A DNA stretch of 6,606 nt, from positions 3,478 through 10,083 of the forward strand of contig DDCX01000110.1 in the NCBI GenBank assembly GCA_002336475.1, written 5' to 3'. Below are positions 1 to 6,606 of this stretch, piece after piece. The DNA comes from Flavobacteriales bacterium UBA1995 (GTDB taxonomy: Bacteria; Bacteroidota; Bacteroidia; Flavobacteriales_D; Sanyastnellaceae). The position numbers and the translations under genes are program-made. Numbering within the stretch: the stretch's first letter is position 1; each line of letters starts with the position of its first letter. Below the pieces are notes generated by a model that worked only from the letters and a program-made list of their open reading frames with translations, did not search any database and had not been told where the DNA came from.

Positions 1-38
1 CGCGCCGATACGCGTTGAAATTTGTGCGGGCTTCCGGC

Positions 39-746
39 TCACAGGCAGCTAAACAAGAAGGCCCCAAGGAGGCCGCCGGCGATGGGCCCAACGACAGGAA
101 CCCAGGCGTAAGACCAGTCGCTGTCGCGCTTTCCAGGAATCGGGAGCACCGCATGAGCGATCCTCGGTCCGAGGTCTCGGGCGGGATTGATGGCATAGCC
201 GGTAGGGCCACCCAGAGCGAGTCCAATGCCCAATACCAATAAGCCCACAGGCAATGCGTCAAGGGCGCCCAAACTGTCTGTTGGCTCAGAAATGCTCAAT
301 GCCCCAAAGACCAAGGCAAACGTTCCGATGGCTTCTGTCACGAGGTTCCATTTTGCGTTTCGGATGGCAGGGGAGGTGGAGAACGTGGCCAAGATGGCAT
401 CTCCATCGGTCGTGATGTCGTAATGGGGTTTGTAGGCCAACCAAGCCAGGCTTGAACCCACAAAAGCCCCTGCCATCTGGGCAGCAACATAACCGGGAAC
501 CAAGCTCAGGTCGAACCCATTAAATGCCGCAAATCCGATGGTCACAGCAGGATTCAAGTGGCCACTGCCTCCGAGGGCTGTGCTGGCGTATACGCCAATG
601 AAAACGGCCATAGCCCAAGCCCAACAGATAACGATCAATCCTCCAGCTTTGCCCTTGGTCTTATCGAGCAGGACGTTGGCGACCACGCCGCTCCCAAAGA
701 GCATGAGTAAGGCCGTGCCTACAAATTCAGCGATGTATGGTTCCAT
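39..746 (-). CDS. glpF: Glycerol uptake facilitator (aquaglyceroporin, MIP family)
   Basis: This 235-residue inner-membrane channel should let glycerol diffuse into the cytoplasm, where GlpK traps it by phosphorylation. The sequence shows the aquaporin fold: hydrophobic segments at about 4-26, 36-57, 82-104, 134-153, 165-180 and 213-234, plus the two half-helix NPA motifs, GHLNPAVT (NPA at 65-67) and GYAINPARDLGPR (NPA at 187-189). The Asp directly after NPAR (D191) marks the glycerol-conducting branch rather than water-only aquaporins. By motif spacing, the selectivity filter reads W44, G175, Y184, R190, against W-G-F-R in E. coli GlpF. It is shorter than E. coli GlpF (281) but lacks no core element. 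The ATG at 746 gives an N-terminus (MEPYIAEFVGTALLMLFG) that fits the family; no Shine-Dalgarno precedes it. It is the last gene of the glp set, separated from the sulfotransferase by 99 nt, so it could have its own promoter. The exact substrate range is inferred. Confidence 0.95.
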   Translation of the reverse strand: MEPYIAEFVGTALLMLFGSGVVANVLLDKTKGKAGGLIVICWAWAMAVFIGVYASTALGGSGHLNPAVTIGFAAFNGFDLSLVPGYVAAQMAGAFVGSSLAWLAYKPHYDITTDGDAILATFSTSPAIRNAKWNLVTEAIGTFALVFGALSISEPTDSLGALDALPVGLLVLGIGLALGGPTGYAINPARDLGPRIAHAVLPIPGKRDSDWSYAWVPVVGPIAGGLLGAFLFSCL

Positions 747-845
747 GTTGTGCGGAGTAGTGGGAGAAAGATAAAGCGGTGACTTTTTTGTGGACCTCCA
801 AAAGAGTGGACTTGCTCTAGACCAGAACCACCCGTTGAGCAGCCA
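747..845 (-). promoter_or_regulatory. 99-nt gap upstream of glpF, possible internal promoter
   Basis: This is the only sizeable gap in the gene block. On the minus strand it contains TATCTTTC (766-773), which matches seven of eight positions of the Bacteroidota -7 element TAnnTTTG and lies about 20 nt upstream of the glpF ATG. A TTTTGG further upstream (798-803) could be the -33 partner, but the spacing of about 25 nt is longer than the usual 19-21. The gap also holds two direct copies of GTCCAC on the minus strand (790-795 and 806-811), starting 16 nt apart. No strong terminator hairpin is visible. The promoter is a guess from pattern matching; the gap may equally be plain intra-operon spacer. 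Confidence 0.2.
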
Positions 846-1763
846 TCACTTCCAATGGGAGAGGTCCCATCCTAGGAGTCCTTCCAATGCTTCGATGTCT
901 GTTTTGAACCAGTTCCTGATTTCTTGCTCTAACATTGGATCCAACGGTTCTGAATATGGAATCACGTTCTTTTTTTCCATCGCGATACTGCTGGGGGGAG
1001 GCGCAATATCAAGGAATGTGCATACCTCTTCGAAGGTGCCTTGGTTGTCTGTAATGAGCCGTTCATACGGAATGAACAGGAGTTGTTCTTTTGGAAACCA
1101 ATGGCGCATTTGCTTCACCTGCTTGGCATAAAGTCCACGGGAGAAGTACCCCAGGTACCCCTTGGTTTGAAGACCATCCTTCATGATGCGTTCCTTTTCA
1201 ATGTGGAAAAGCGTGCGCAGATCGCGTTCATCGGAATTTTTGCTGTTCATGTTCCAAGCAGAGAAGGCCCGGATGGTGGGGTCCCTGAGGATGCAGATCA
1301 ATTTTGCGGAAGGGTTGTAACGGTGCACACGCTCCAGACATTTCGGATCAAACATTGTCTTGGGTGTTCCTTCGATGTAGACCTTGTCTTTGCCTTCGAA
1401 TGCAAATGCCCGGTGGTAGGCTTTAGTGGGAATGTCAGGGCCATTGAAGAATCCTGGATTGTCAAAGAAGTGGGGCTCTTTGATGACCGGTGTTACCACT
1501 TCTGGATGCTGACTGAGCCACCACATCAAAGCCGATGTTCCGGCTTTTTGCGCGCCTGCCACCATGGCGTTGACCTTGCACTCAGCTGGTAAAAACTGTG
1601 TTGGTGCTTCTCTCTGTTTCCATGCTTTGGATAGGCGGTTATTGAACCGCCTTCTATGAAATGCGGCCTTCGCCTGCCTTGGCACAACTTTCCCGATTAC
1701 GGGGAGCTGCCGTCTGAATTTGATGCGGATCAAAGAGCCGAGGCTGTGCGAATTTTGAGTCAT
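846..1763 (-). CDS. PAPS-dependent sulfotransferase (heparan-sulfate NDST-like fold)
   Basis: This 305-residue protein should transfer a sulfuryl group from 3'-phosphoadenylyl sulfate (PAPS) to an unidentified acceptor. The P-loop-like 5'-phosphosulfate-binding motif is GAQKAGTSAL (70-79, with K73). The 3'-phosphate-binding motif is LRDPTIRAFSAW (159-170, with R160 and S168). Between them lie KEPHFFD (95-101) and YIEGTPKTMFDP (129-140), both typical of bacterial and eukaryotic carbohydrate sulfotransferases. About 60 strongly basic residues precede the domain (for example RRR at 37-39); there is no signal peptide or membrane helix, so a cytoplasmic or membrane-peripheral site is inferred. The ATG at 1763 overlaps the glpD stop as ATGA, suggesting translational coupling. 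Lines hand-counted within the gene run about 47-52% GC, lower than glpK. It has no known role in glycerol catabolism. The family call is strong; the acceptor (glycan, lipid or small molecule) is unknown. Confidence 0.9.
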   Translation of the reverse strand: MTQNSHSLGSLIRIKFRRQLPVIGKVVPRQAKAAFHRRRFNNRLSKAWKQREAPTQFLPAECKVNAMVAGAQKAGTSALMWWLSQHPEVVTPVIKEPHFFDNPGFFNGPDIPTKAYHRAFAFEGKDKVYIEGTPKTMFDPKCLERVHRYNPSAKLICILRDPTIRAFSAWNMNSKNSDERDLRTLFHIEKERIMKDGLQTKGYLGYFSRGLYAKQVKQMRHWFPKEQLLFIPYERLITDNQGTFEEVCTFLDIAPPPSSIAMEKKNVIPYSEPLDPMLEQEIRNWFKTDIEALEGLLGWDLSHWK

Positions 1764-3268
1764 TCTAAATATCCGGACTTGCGCTCTTGAGGGAGGTAGC
1801 GCTGTGCCAATTTTTGGAATTGGGACGCTTCATTTTGGGCCCATTCTGCGGAAAACCCATGTGCTTCGGAAAGCATGGTGGCCACCTGAGGTGCCGAGGC
1901 GATCGCCAGCCGCGCATCGAGGAAGAGGGTTCTAAACCTGCGCGCCAAGAAGTCCTCTACCGTGATGCACATCTCTTGGCTGACGGCTTTGGTTACTGCT
2001 GCTCGCAACGCTTTCTCTTCGGTGGGCAAGGAGAGCCTGTCGGGCAACGGCCCCTCGACAATCCGACTGTACCGGGTGTCGGCGGGCGTGAAGGAAAGGG
2101 CTTTTTTGCGCAGGAGGAAGGCCAGGGTGTCTTCCGCCATCTTGCGATAAGTCGTCCACTTGCCTCCGCGCACATTGACCAGTCCGCTCGGAGACATGGA
2201 GACTTCATGGCTGCGCGAGAGGTCGGCAGTTTCGTCCCGCCGTCCTTTGATGAGGGGTCTGAGTCCTGCAAAAACGCTGCGGATGTCCGCGCGCTTTAGG
2301 CCAAGGCCCAAGTGCCGGTTGGCATGGTCCAGGACAAAGTCTATTTCGTCTTCTCGGGCCGTGGGTTCAGCCGTGACTTCGTCCAGTGCTGTGTCGGTGG
2401 TCCCAATCAGGACTTTGCCCATCCAAGGCACAGCAAAAAGGACGCGGCCATCATCGGTTTTTGGGATCAAAACTGCATCATCGCCGGGCATGACGTCGCC
2501 ATCAAAAACCAGGTGAATGCCTTGGCTGGGTTGCAGGCGGTTCTCGTGCTGTGGATCGTCCATCCTGCACACGCTGTCTCCAAACGGGCCGCAGGCATTG
2601 ATGACGACTTTGGCGTTGATGTCCATTGTTTCGCCTGCGATGTCGTCATGGACTGTGACCCCGGTAATCTGGCCTGTTGTTTTGTTGAGGCTGGTGACGG
2701 CACAATGGTTTACGAGCACCGCTCCTTGAGCCGCAGAGGCTTTGGCCAGGCTCAAAGCCAAGCCAACATCGTCAAACTTCCCATCGGAATACCGCAGCCC
2801 TGCGATGGCGCCTTGGTCGGCCACTTTGGGAAACTTCAGGCGCAGTTCGGCTGCATTGAGTGCAGTGGTCCGGCCCCATTTCCGCCGTCCGGAGAGCAAG
2901 TCGTAACACAGGAGGCCCAGCCCGTAATAGACCTGTCTCCAGCGCCGTTTAACAGGGATGACAAACCCCTGAGATTGCACATGTCCTGCAGCGTTGTGGA
3001 GCACACGGTCTCTTTCGCGTAAAGCTTCTTTGACCAAGGCGATTTTTCCCTGTTCTAAGTAGCGGACCCCACCGTGAAGGAGCTTGGTGCTGCGGGAAGA
3101 GGTGCCCTTGGCAAAGTCATCGCGCTCGATGAGAAGGGTGGTCAATCCACTGGAGGCCGCCTCAAAGGCGATCCCCAGTCCGGTGGCGCCCCCACCGATG
3201 ATGCACACGTCCCACAGCACCTCTTCGCGGAGGCGGTCCATCATGGCATTGCGGTCGAGTGTCATCAT
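1760..3268 (-). CDS. glpD: Aerobic glycerol-3-phosphate dehydrogenase (FAD, quinone-linked)
   Basis: This 502-residue flavoenzyme oxidises sn-glycerol 3-phosphate to dihydroxyacetone phosphate and gives electrons to the quinone pool at the inner face of the cytoplasmic membrane. The N-terminal Rossmann motif is IIGGGATGLG (23-32), ending in the acidic residue E48 that should hold the FAD ribose. It is followed by GTSSRSTKLLHGGVRYLE (55-72), a hallmark of GlpD. Substrate-site candidates include R337 (FAGLRPL) and K370 in GGKWTTYRKMA (369-378 region), which matches the second family signature. A C-terminal helical domain (about 400-490) completes the usual architecture. The length equals E. coli GlpD (501). 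Two adjacent ATGs (3268, 3265) and another pair at residues 9-10 leave the start uncertain by up to nine codons; no Shine-Dalgarno decides it. It lies 9 nt after glpK, and its stop overlaps the sulfotransferase start. Confidence 0.96.
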   Translation of the reverse strand: MMTLDRNAMMDRLREEVLWDVCIIGGGATGLGIAFEAASSGLTTLLIERDDFAKGTSSRSTKLLHGGVRYLEQGKIALVKEALRERDRVLHNAAGHVQSQGFVIPVKRRWRQVYYGLGLLCYDLLSGRRKWGRTTALNAAELRLKFPKVADQGAIAGLRYSDGKFDDVGLALSLAKASAAQGAVLVNHCAVTSLNKTTGQITGVTVHDDIAGETMDINAKVVINACGPFGDSVCRMDDPQHENRLQPSQGIHLVFDGDVMPGDDAVLIPKTDDGRVLFAVPWMGKVLIGTTDTALDEVTAEPTAREDEIDFVLDHANRHLGLGLKRADIRSVFAGLRPLIKGRRDETADLSRSHEVSMSPSGLVNVRGGKWTTYRKMAEDTLAFLLRKKALSFTPADTRYSRIVEGPLPDRLSLPTEEKALRAAVTKAVSQEMCITVEDFLARRFRTLFLDARLAIASAPQVATMLSEAHGFSAEWAQNEASQFQKLAQRYLPQERKSGYLE

Positions 3269-3277
3269 GCAAGGGGA

Positions 3278-4771
3278 TCAACGGTCTTCTGCCCAGCTCA
3301 ACGTGGCACGAACGGCCCGCTGCCAGCGGTCATGAGCGGCTTTGCGTCCTGCATCATCCATTTCGGGATTAAAAGTGCGTTCGGCGGTCCATTGGGATTG
3401 AATGTCGCCGGTGCTGCCCCAGTATCCCACGGCGAGGCCGGCGAGGTAAGCAGCACCGAGCGCCGTGGTCTCTGTGACTTCGGGCCGCACGACGGGAATG
3501 CCGAGGAGGTCGCTTTGGCCTTGCATCAGCAGGTCATTCACCGTGGCCCCACCATCGACGCGGAGCTCGGGGATGGCCACTCCTGCATCGGCTTCCATGG
3601 CCCGCAGAACTTCCACGCTTTGATGGGCGATGGCATCCAATGTTGCACGGGCGATGTGGGCCTTTCCACTTCCGCGCGTCAGGCCAAACAGGGTGCCGCG
3701 GGCGTGGCCGTTCCAATGTGGGGTTCCGAGGCCGGCAAAGGCTGGAACAAGCACCACGCCATCTGCATCGGGCACCTCCGCTGCGAGGGCCTCGATTTCG
3801 GAGGAGTCTCCGATGAGACCGAGTTCATCCCGCAGCCATTGTACCGCAGCACCGCCCATGAATACGCTGCCTTCGAGGGCATAATGCGTTTCACCTCCAA
3901 TCTGCCAGGCCACTGTGGTGAGCAGCCGGTGCTGGCTCATCACCGCTTCGGTTCCGGTATTCATGAGCATAAAGCACCCCGTTCCGTAGGTATTCTTGAC
4001 CATCCCTGGGCGGGTGCACTGCTGCCCGAAAAGGGCGGACTGTTGGTCGCCTGCCACGCCTGCTATCGGAGGGGCGTCCGACGAAAGGGCGGTGGCCTTG
4101 CCAAAGTCGCCGCTGCTCGGTCGCACCTCTGGCAGCATAGCGGCCGGCACGCTTAAAAGGTCCAACATGCCGTTGTCCCAGGCGAGGTCGTGGAGGTTGA
4201 AGAGGAGGGTGCGCGAAGCGTTGGAGGGGTCGGTAGCGTGCACCGCGCCTCCGGTCAGGTGCCAGATGAGCCAGCTGTCGACGGTGCCAAAGGCGAGTTC
4301 GCCACGCTCGGCCCGTCCCCGCGCGCCTTCAACGTGGTCCAGGATCCAGCGGACCTTGGTGCCGGAGAAGTAGGCGTCGATTTCCAGTCCGGTGCGCTGC
4401 CGGATGTCTTCGGTGTGGCCGTCGCGGCGCAGTCCGTCGCAGAAGTCCGCCGTCCGTCGGTCCTGCCATACGATGGCGTTGTAGATGGCTTTGCCGGTGG
4501 TGCGGTCCCAGACCACGGTGGTTTCCCGTTGGTTGGTGATGCCCACCGCGGCGATGTCCGCCATCGTCAACCCGGCCGAGGACACGGCCTCCCGCGCTGT
4601 GGCCAGTTGGGTCGACAGGATCTCCTCGGGGTCATGTTCCACCCATCCCGGTTGGGGGTAGTGCTGGGTGAATTCCTGCTGGGCCATGGCCAGGATCCGT
4701 CCGGCGGCATCAAAGACGAGGCTGCGGCTGCTGGTTGTTCCCTGGTCGAGGGCAAGGATGTATTGGCTCAT
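3278..4771 (-). CDS. glpK: Glycerol kinase (FGGY family)
   Basis: This enzyme phosphorylates glycerol with ATP to sn-glycerol 3-phosphate in the cytoplasm, feeding GlpD. I chose the ATG at 4771, giving 497 residues beginning [16 protein letters not shown]. That matches the usual N-terminus and forms a 4-nt ATGA overlap with the upstream gene; an in-frame ATG at 4795 would add eight unconserved residues. Visible family features are the phosphate-binding DQGTT (9-13), glycerol-binding R82-E83 in TNQRETT, Y134 in [13 protein letters not shown] (FGGY signature 1), the catalytic-base Asp D242 in [10 protein letters not shown], and FGGY signature 2 beginning GTLFGL. The loop before AGDQQ (about 223-236) is some two residues shorter than in E. 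coli. It lacks both the GGTRI-type fructose-1,6-bisphosphate site and the phosphorylatable His loop of Gram-positive kinases. Identity is secure; loss of allosteric control is inferred. Confidence 0.97.
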   Translation of the reverse strand: MSQYILALDQGTTSSRSLVFDAAGRILAMAQQEFTQHYPQPGWVEHDPEEILSTQLATAREAVSSAGLTMADIAAVGITNQRETTVVWDRTTGKAIYNAIVWQDRRTADFCDGLRRDGHTEDIRQRTGLEIDAYFSGTKVRWILDHVEGARGRAERGELAFGTVDSWLIWHLTGGAVHATDPSNASRTLLFNLHDLAWDNGMLDLLSVPAAMLPEVRPSSGDFGKATALSSDAPPIAGVAGDQQSALFGQQCTRPGMVKNTYGTGCFMLMNTGTEAVMSQHRLLTTVAWQIGGETHYALEGSVFMGGAAVQWLRDELGLIGDSSEIEALAAEVPDADGVVLVPAFAGLGTPHWNGHARGTLFGLTRGSGKAHIARATLDAIAHQSVEVLRAMEADAGVAIPELRVDGGATVNDLLMQGQSDLLGIPVVRPEVTETTALGAAYLAGLAVGYWGSTGDIQSQWTAERTFNPEMDDAGRKAAHDRWQRAVRATLSWAEDR

Positions 4772-5331
4772 TCGGGTTTCCATTTGATGTTGCATCCGAG
4801 AGATGGAACCTGTCCTTCCTCGGGGACGGCCTCGCCGGCCAGCAGTTGATCGAGAACGCGCCGCATATCGGCACCGGTGACCGGCACCTCACTGCCCGGT
4901 CGGGCGCCATCGAACTGCCCGCGGTAGACGCACTTTCGATGGGCATCGAAGACGCTGAAATCGGGGGTGCACGCCGCTTCATAAGCCCGTGCCACCTCCT
5001 GGCTCTCGTCGTAGAGGTAGGGGAACCCGAAGTCCATTTCCTCTGCCAATGCCTTCATGTGCTCGGGGCCATCCATGGGGTAGTTCCCGACGTCATTGCT
5101 CGAGATGGCCACCACGTTGACGCCGCGTGTCATGTATTCATGGGCCATCGCCACGAATTCCGGTAGGATGTGCACCACAAAAGGGCAGTGGTTGCACATG
5201 AAAACCACAACGGTCGGTCCGCCGGTCATGATTTCGTCACGGCTTCTCATGGCGCCGCTGACGGCGTCTGGGAGCGCGAAGGCGGGTGCCTCGAAACCGA
5301 GGGGGACGGAGGTGGTGGGGGTGCGGGCCAT
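4768..5331 (-). CDS. Peroxiredoxin-like / thioredoxin-fold redox protein (PRX-like 1 type)
   Basis: This 187-residue protein has the AhpC/TSA-thioredoxin fold and is probably a cytoplasmic thiol oxidoreductase or peroxidase; its substrate is unknown. The opening segment (APAFALPD, 15-22) is the usual redoxin start. The active-site region is [10 protein letters not shown] (42-51), with a C46-N-H-C49 pair in place of thioredoxin CGPC. A conserved CTPDF (121-125) supplies the cis-proline position, and the C-terminus carries GCNIKWKP (C180), which I recognise as a recurrent ending of this subfamily. No signal peptide or lipobox is visible. It begins 3 nt after the zinc-ribbon gene stop, and its own stop overlaps the glpK start as ATGA, implying co-translation with glycerol kinase. 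It could protect against oxidants produced during glycerol 3-phosphate oxidation, but that is speculation. Peroxidase versus disulfide reductase cannot be decided here. Confidence 0.87.
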   Translation of the reverse strand: MARTPTTSVPLGFEAPAFALPDAVSGAMRSRDEIMTGGPTVVVFMCNHCPFVVHILPEFVAMAHEYMTRGVNVVAISSNDVGNYPMDGPEHMKALAEEMDFGFPYLYDESQEVARAYEAACTPDFSVFDAHRKCVYRGQFDGARPGSEVPVTGADMRRVLDQLLAGEAVPEEGQVPSLGCNIKWKPE

Positions 5332-5334
5332 GGG

Positions 5335-5679
5335 TCAGGCTTTGCGGACAAATTCGGATTTGAGGGCCATCGCTCCAAAACCGTCGATGCGGCAGGAGAT
5401 GTCGTGGTCTGCATCTACGAGGCGGATGTTTTTCACCTTGGTGCCGGCCTTCACGGGCTTGGGGGCGCCTTTGACGGGCAAGTCCTTAATCACGATGACA
5501 TCATCGCCATTCTGCAAGACGTTGCCGTTGGCATCCTTGACGGTTTCTTCTCCTGTTTCTTCCTCGGCTTCAGGGCTTTCGGGACTCCATTCATGTCCGC
5601 ATTCCGGACACATGAGCAGCACGCCATCAGGATAGGCGTATGGCGACGAACATTGGGGGCAAGGAGGCAGTGCGCTCAT
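5335..5679 (-). CDS. yjdM: YjdM/PhnA-family zinc-ribbon protein
   Basis: This 114-residue cytoplasmic protein belongs to the small family known as YjdM (formerly PhnA). An N-terminal zinc ribbon is formed by C7-x2-C10 and C24-x2-C27 (CPQC and CPECGHEW). A Glu-rich linker (about 36-45) follows. The conserved C-terminal SH3-like domain contains VKDANGNVLQNGDDVIVIKD, then GTKVKNIRLVD and CRIDGFGAMALKSEFV, close to the E. coli protein end to end. Its length is normal. The old annotation as an alkylphosphonate-uptake protein rests on proximity to phn genes in E. coli. No phosphonate gene is visible here, so such a role is not supported, and it is not the unrelated phosphonoacetate hydrolase also called PhnA. 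It starts 6 nt after the T9SS protein stop and ends 3 nt before the redoxin start, consistent with one transcript. Its biochemical function is unknown. Confidence 0.92.
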   Translation of the reverse strand: MSALPPCPQCSSPYAYPDGVLLMCPECGHEWSPESPEAEEETGEETVKDANGNVLQNGDDVIVIKDLPVKGAPKPVKAGTKVKNIRLVDADHDISCRIDGFGAMALKSEFVRKA

Positions 5680-5685
5680 GGCGGC

Positions 5686-6606
5686 TCAGTGTTGCACGAA
5701 GATGCGCTGGGTTTGTGGGCCGTGAGGGGTTTCCAAAGTCAAGATATAGGCACCCGAAGGGATATGGGACAGACCGAGCGTCATTTGGCCCGATTGGTCC
5801 AGCGCACCGGCCTCTATGGTTTGACCGAGTGGCGTTCGAATGCTCCATTCTGTGAGGTGTTCTGAATGGGCCATGTGCAACACATTGTCCGTGGGATTGG
5901 GATAAACCGAGAACTGGGCAACCGACTCCTCTACGCCATCGATAACGGGGCCAAGGATGTAGCGGGCGATGGCAAAGTCGTTGTTGGTCTGGGCGCTCAT
6001 GCCGACAAGCACAGCCTTGTTTTCGGGCGTGATGACCAATGCGTTGGCGTCGTCGAAGGCCTCGCCGAAGGTGGTGGTGGTGAGTCCATCGGTGCCAAAG
6101 AGGGGGTCGGGTGTTCCGTCAGGGAGCAGCCTTAAGAGGGCGAAATCACGGTCTCCGAAGAAGCCGGGGATGCCTGACGTGCCCGAAGCCAGTAGACGGC
6201 CTTCTTCATCGATCACCAGGTCGAGGATGAGGTCGGTCAATGCGTTGTCCAATTCGAAGTGTCCGTAAACGGCAAATGGAGTATACGTCGTACCATCGGT
6301 GTGCAGAGCGTCGATCATAAAGTCGCGGACGTCTCCATTGGTGCGACCCGCGAAGTAGAGGATGTCACCTGCGGTGGCCATGGCGAAATATTCGCCCGGT
6401 TGGTTGTCCGCGATGATGATGCCGCCGTTGCCGAACCCGGCCTGGGGCTGCCCTGCAGCATCGAACAACCCGATGAAGGGGTATTCGGTGTTGTCGGTCA
6501 TGTTGTAATGGTATCCGCATACGGCGATGCCGCCATTGCTCATCCTTTCGCCGTCCCGCACCGAGAGGTCGGTTGTATCGTCGATGGTGTGAATGATGGC
6601 GCCATC
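5686..6606 (-). CDS. T9SS-sorted secreted protein with delta-60-type repeats (partial, N-terminus beyond the window)
   Basis: The frame stays open to the window edge, so the 306 residues seen are only the C-terminal part; the GTG at 6561 and ATG at 6543 are internal codons rather than credible starts. The body shows units spaced about 50-60 residues apart that resemble delta-60 (beta-propeller-like) repeats. They are FIGLFDAAGQPQAGFGNGG (about 44-62), DFMIDALHTDG (95-105), DFALLRLLPDGTPDPLFGTDG (154-174, the best match) and DFAIARY (210-216). The last 75 residues form a type A T9SS sorting domain: FSVYPNPTDN (232-241), then beta-rich sequence including SGAYILTLET, ending IFVQH. In Bacteroidota this tail directs export across the outer membrane by the PorSS/T9SS machinery, with cleavage and surface attachment or release. 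The function is unknown; no catalytic motif is visible in this part. The stop lies 6 nt before the zinc-ribbon gene. Confidence 0.88.
   Translation of the reverse strand, partial: DGAIIHTIDDTTDLSVRDGERMSNGGIAVCGYHYNMTDNTEYPFIGLFDAAGQPQAGFGNGGIIIADNQPGEYFAMATAGDILYFAGRTNGDVRDFMIDALHTDGTTYTPFAVYGHFELDNALTDLILDLVIDEEGRLLASGTSGIPGFFGDRDFALLRLLPDGTPDPLFGTDGLTTTTFGEAFDDANALVITPENKAVLVGMSAQTNNDFAIARYILGPVIDGVEESVAQFSVYPNPTDNVLHMAHSEHLTEWSIRTPLGQTIEAGALDQSGQMTLGLSHIPSGAYILTLETPHGPQTQRIFVQH

Noticed and set aside
1..38. CGCG-N6-CGCG at the window edge as a terminator downstream of glpF
   Set aside because: The 4-bp stem is made of self-palindromic CGCG with no following T-run; too little sequence is available.
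803..818. AGAG...CTCT inverted repeat followed by T's on the minus strand, as a terminator after the sulfotransferase
   Set aside because: Only a 4-bp stem with an 8-nt loop and a short T-run broken by G; too weak to call.
1041..1592. 183-codon plus-strand frame opposite the sulfotransferase
   Set aside because: Antisense to both PAPS-binding motifs; no independent support.
2312..3022. 236-codon plus-strand frame opposite glpD
   Set aside because: Fully antisense to GlpD core motifs, with no family resemblance in the translation.
3074..4156. 360-codon open frame on the plus strand, opposite glpK and the start of glpD
   Set aside because: It lies wholly antisense to two unmistakable genes, its translation shows no recognisable domain, and long antisense frames are expected in GC-rich coding DNA.
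4772..4795. Upstream in-frame start for glpK at 4795 (eight extra residues)
   Set aside because: The added residues are not part of the conserved N-terminus and would overlap the redoxin gene by 28 nt; the ATG at 4771 gives the standard start and an ATGA junction.
4190..4849. 219-codon plus-strand frame opposite glpK
   Set aside because: Antisense shadow; Gly/Val/Ala-rich translation without domain structure.
5335..5679. Phosphonate metabolism assignment for the zinc-ribbon gene
   Set aside because: The PhnA name derives from gene position in E. coli; no C-P lyase or phosphonate transport gene is present here.
5170..5865. 231-codon plus-strand frame spanning three minus-strand genes
   Set aside because: It crosses the boundaries of the redoxin, zinc-ribbon and T9SS genes, each of which has clear family motifs on the other strand.

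Overview
The window reads as one co-directional block of seven protein genes, all on the minus strand, so transcription runs from high to low coordinates. The source is most probably a member of the Bacteroidota. The upstream-most protein ends in a type IX secretion (T9SS) C-terminal sorting domain, which is typical of that phylum. None of the six visible start codons is preceded by a Shine-Dalgarno sequence, which is also usual there. Base composition is moderately high in GC, with 60-base lines I counted by hand ranging from about 47% to 70%. Genus or family cannot be assigned from this.

Layout in transcription order: (1) 6606-5686, the 3' part of a secreted protein with delta-60-type repeats and a T9SS tail, running off the window; (2) 5679-5335, a YjdM/PhnA-family zinc-ribbon protein; (3) 5331-4768, a peroxiredoxin-like/thioredoxin-fold protein with a CNHC motif; (4) 4771-3278, glycerol kinase GlpK; (5) 3268-1760, FAD-dependent glycerol-3-phosphate dehydrogenase GlpD; (6) 1763-846, a PAPS-dependent sulfotransferase; (7) 746-39, glycerol facilitator GlpF. 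Junctions are 6 nt, 3 nt, a 4-nt ATGA overlap, 9 nt, another 4-nt ATGA overlap, and finally a 99-nt gap before glpF.

The core is a complete glycerol uptake and catabolism set. GlpF lets glycerol across the inner membrane, GlpK phosphorylates it with ATP, and GlpD oxidises glycerol 3-phosphate to dihydroxyacetone phosphate, passing electrons to the quinone pool. No GlpR-type regulator is visible. The atypical parts are the sulfotransferase, translationally coupled to glpD and placed between glpD and glpF, and the redoxin, translationally coupled to glpK. I see no RNA gene, mobile element, CRISPR array or long repeat. I find no convincing undescribed system; the sulfotransferase placement and the apparent absence of known allosteric sites in GlpK are the best leads.
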